DNA from: DASYHQ01 sp038223165 | GTDB lineage: Bacteria; Planctomycetota; Phycisphaerae; Tepidisphaerales; Tepidisphaeraceae | DNA length: 7,772 bases | Direction of reading: 5' to 3' | Assembly: GCA_038223165.1 (NCBI GenBank) | Contig: JBBRHE010000176.1 | Location: 1-7,772, forward strand | In this document: positions 6,108 through 7,772 of the stretch, piece after piece | How positions within the stretch are numbered: the stretch's first letter is position 1 | Layout of the letters: each line of letters begins with the position of its first letter | Translations under genes and position numbers: made by a program | The notes under the pieces: generated by a model | Seen by the model: only the letters and a program-made list of their open reading frames with translations | Database searches by the model: none | Told to the model about the DNA's origin: nothing

Positions 6108-6180
6108 GGCAGCGTAGCTCAGTTGGTAGAGCAGGGGATTCATAAGCCCCGGGTCACAGGTTCGAGTCCTGTCGCTGCTA
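6108..6180 (+). tRNA. tRNA-Met (anticodon CAT), probably elongator
   Basis: A complete 73-nt cloverleaf is readable. The acceptor GGCAGCG pairs with CGCTGCT (one G-T at 1-72), followed by a D arm GCTC/GAGC with TTGG loop. The anticodon arm has loop TTCATAA (anticodon CAT at 34-36) and stem GGGGA/GCCCC with an A-G closing mismatch. The T arm ACAGG/CCTGT has loop TTCGAGT, and the discriminator is A. The 3' CCA is not encoded, so it must be added by tRNA nucleotidyltransferase. The initiator features (1-72 mismatch plus three G-C pairs next to the anticodon loop) are absent, which favours elongator tRNA-Met. A CAT-anticodon tRNA-Ile read through lysidine modification is less likely but not excluded. 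Confidence 0.95.
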
Positions 6181-6189
6181 TTAATGAAG

Positions 6190-6221
6190 AGGCCGGTCAC
6201 TTTAGGTGATCGGCCTTTTTT
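6190..6221 (+). terminator. Intrinsic terminator of tRNA-Met
   Basis: AGGCCGGTCAC (6190-6200) pairs with GTGATCGGCCT (6206-6216) over 11 bp with one G-U, around a 5-nt loop, and is followed by a run of six T (6216-6221). It starts 10 nt after the tRNA, so the tRNA is a single-gene transcript. Confidence 0.92.
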
Positions 6222-6640
6222 GTTTGTCAGCAGAGCCCGCTGCGCGATTGCACCAGCTCTCACAGCCGGAACGGTGTTGCACCTTTCTGTCTTGCCTTAT
6301 GCAGGCTGTCCATGTTGTCTCGTATCGTAAGTGGGACTTTGTTCAGCAGCGCGCGGCCAGTCAACTGCTGACCAAGACCATCGTCCAGAGCATGCCAATC
6401 CGCGACGCTCGGCATCGCGGGCATGCAGCAACTAGGACTGCAGGGACCTTGCCTCGGCCTGATCCGCGATCGCTGTGTTGCGAGCCGTGTGCAGTGCCCC
6501 AGCGAGTGGCGCGATAACGCATGCTTCGATCATGTGGACGATCATCGGCATCGCCTCGTCGTGCGAAGGAAGGTCAAACGCCAGGTAAGGTGGCAGGAAG
6601 ATGAGGGCGTTTCCCGACCCACCCTCTGTGGTGAGCCCAT
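6222..6640. other. Gene-poor region between two terminators
   Basis: I see no gene of recognisable family in these 419 bases. Two short minus-strand frames look coding-like but lack homology and ribosome-binding sites. One is 54 residues (6424 to 6260, beginning MPAMPSVADWHALDDGLGQQ). The other is at least 39 residues (6551 to 6432, beginning MPMIVHMIEACVIAPLAGAL), and its frame stays open upstream into the amt terminator. The frames differ by one base shift and could be parts of one decayed gene. Plus-strand frames over the same bases are also open but use no ribosome-binding site. A hairpin at 6390-6426 is listed separately. Confidence 0.4.
6390..6426. repeat. Bulged inverted repeat in the intergenic region
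   Basis: GCATGC (6390-6395) and CCGCGA (6400-6405) pair with TCGCGG (6415-6420) and GCATGC (6421-6426). This gives 12 bp with a 4-nt bulge (CAAT) on the left and a 9-nt loop. No T-run follows on either strand, so it is not an intrinsic terminator. It could be part of a structured RNA or a protein-binding site; function unknown. Confidence 0.4.
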
Positions 6641-6641
6641 T

Positions 6642-6681
6642 AAAAAAGAACGGGTCGTGCGGCTAACCGCACGACCCGTTC
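6642..6681 (-). terminator. Intrinsic terminator of amt
   Basis: A perfect 15-bp stem pairs GAACGGGTCGTGCGG (6648-6662) with its complement at 6667-6681 around the 4-nt loop CTAA. Read on the minus strand it is followed by six T (6647-6642). It starts 25 nt after the amt stop codon. Confidence 0.95.
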
Positions 6682-6706
6682 CGTTTCAAATACCAGCTAA
6701 CAGTGC

Positions 6707-7772
6707 TTAGCGGGCCATGGCCGGTGAGGAACCGCGGGCATCGGGATGCCCTTCGGCGCCTTCAACATAGCCACCCAGCGGCTCGGTCAGGTTGTAACCC
6801 GACTCGCCGTGGATCGTGATGTCCAAACCTTCGGCTTCGGCTTCCGAGGAGACGCGGAGGCCAATCGTGCTCTTGATGATCTGAGCGATGATGAAGCTGC
6901 CAACGAAGCAGAACACGGCACAGACGACTACGGCGAACAACTGCTTGCCAGCTTGCTCCATGCCGCCCATAACCGGGCGTACCGCGAAGAAGCCGACGAG
7001 GACGGCGCCCAGCGCGCCACCGATGCCGTGCACGCCAAAGGCGTCGAGCGAGTCGTCATACTTGAAGACGTTCTTCAAGCGGCAACCGAAGTAGCAGACC
7101 CCGCCACCGAGGGTACCGATGACGATCGAGTGCCACGGAAGCACGTGACCGGCACAGGGGGTGATGACGACGAGACCAGCGACCATGCCCGAAGCGAAAC
7201 CGAGGATCGTCGGCTTACCACCGTGCAGCCATTCAACCAGCATCCAAACGGTCGCAGCGGCAGCGGCGGCGGTCTGGGTGTTCACGAAGGCCAAGGCGGC
7301 AACACCACCGGCGACCGGGTGCTCACTACCACCAATAGCGACGGCCGAACCGGCGTTAAAGCCGAACCAACCGAACCACAGCAGGCCAGCGCCGATCAGC
7401 GTCAGACCCAGGCTGTGCGGGGGCATCGGCACACGGCCATAACCCGTGCGTGGCCCGAGGACCAGGCAGACCGCCAGGGCGCTGACACCACCGAGCACGT
7501 GCACAACCGTGCCACCGGCGAAGTCGAGCACACCCATCTGGAACAGCCAACCATTAACGTTCCACACCCAATGGGCGACCGGCAGATAGATCAGGGTCGA
7601 CCAGAGGATGATGAAGAGGATCAACGGGCCGAAGCGCACTCGCTCGGCCAGCGCGCCGACGATCAGGGCTGGCGTGATGATTGCGAATTTACCCTGGAAC
7701 ATCACGAACACGAGTTCCGGGATGCCGGTGCTGACGGCGCCGACCGTGTCGCCCGAAGTCAGCGTGCTGTTC
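6707..7772 (-). CDS. amt: Ammonium transporter Amt, 5' end outside the window
   Basis: Polytopic inner-membrane channel of the Amt/Rh family that takes up ammonium as a trimer. The frame is open to the window edge: 354 residues are present, from NSTLTSGDTVGAVSTGIPEL to GSSPAMAR. The N-terminal helices and real start lie beyond base 7772; GTG at 7711 is internal. Family marks are the signature DFAGGTVVHVLGG, the FAIITPALIVGALAERVRF helix, WFGWFGFNAGSA, and the twin pore histidines (His91 and His248 of this fragment, 157 residues apart; His168 and His318 in E. coli AmtB). The C-terminal tail has the conserved GLDITIHGESGYN element through which PII proteins usually act. No glnK follows, because a terminator lies 25 nt downstream; a glnK upstream of amt cannot be seen. 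Transport function is firm; regulation is inferred from the family. Confidence 0.96.
   Translation of the reverse strand, partial: NSTLTSGDTVGAVSTGIPELVFVMFQGKFAIITPALIVGALAERVRFGPLILFIILWSTLIYLPVAHWVWNVNGWLFQMGVLDFAGGTVVHVLGGVSALAVCLVLGPRTGYGRVPMPPHSLGLTLIGAGLLWFGWFGFNAGSAVAIGGSEHPVAGGVAALAFVNTQTAAAAAATVWMLVEWLHGGKPTILGFASGMVAGLVVITPCAGHVLPWHSIVIGTLGGGVCYFGCRLKNVFKYDDSLDAFGVHGIGGALGAVLVGFFAVRPVMGGMEQAGKQLFAVVVCAVFCFVGSFIIAQIIKSTIGLRVSSEAEAEGLDITIHGESGYNLTEPLGGYVEGAEGHPDARGSSPAMAR

Noticed and set aside
6206..6517. Plus-strand frame of 103 codons after the tRNA
   Set aside because: It begins inside the tRNA terminator stem, has no ribosome-binding site and mirrors the codon register of a minus-strand frame.

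Overview
The window is G+C-rich bacterial chromosome (roughly 60% by eye). The mix of genes suggests a free-living Planctomycetota, possibly class Phycisphaerae: a Flp/Tad-type pilin, a glycine-zipper stress-type protein, a lone nuoC, L-aspartate oxidase, an Amt ammonium transporter, and a tRNA without an encoded CCA. The phylum assignment is inference; no rRNA or other marker is present.

Layout. 1-1872 (+): a small membrane-anchored protein of unknown function, then zwf (glucose-6-phosphate dehydrogenase), probably co-transcribed. 1874-1942: a nested inverted repeat between convergent genes. 1959-2132 (-): a 57-residue Flp-type prepilin with a hairpin in its leader. 2300-2878 (+): nuoC (complex I subunit C), divergent from the pilin and without any other nuo gene in the window. 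2892-3469 (-): a DUF433 antitoxin / DUF5615 PIN-like toxin pair. The toxin frame carries two in-frame stop codons, and the antitoxin has ACG where homology predicts the start codon. 3542-5215 (+): nadB with a strong terminator. 5314-5865 (-): a glycine-zipper protein. 6108-6180 (+): tRNA-Met(CAT) followed by an intrinsic terminator. 6222-6640: no assignable gene, one strong hairpin and two short coding-like frames on the minus strand. 6642-6681: terminator of amt. 6707-7772 (-): ammonium transporter amt, cut by the window edge at its 5' end.

The genes do not form one pathway. They are housekeeping metabolism (oxidative pentose phosphate entry, respiratory complex I, NAD de novo synthesis, ammonium uptake) interleaved with short accessory genes. 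The most informative point is the eroding toxin-antitoxin locus between nuoC and nadB. Its toxin can be reconstructed over 117 codons only by reading through two stops. I found no CRISPR array, insertion sequence, phage gene or obviously new multi-gene system.
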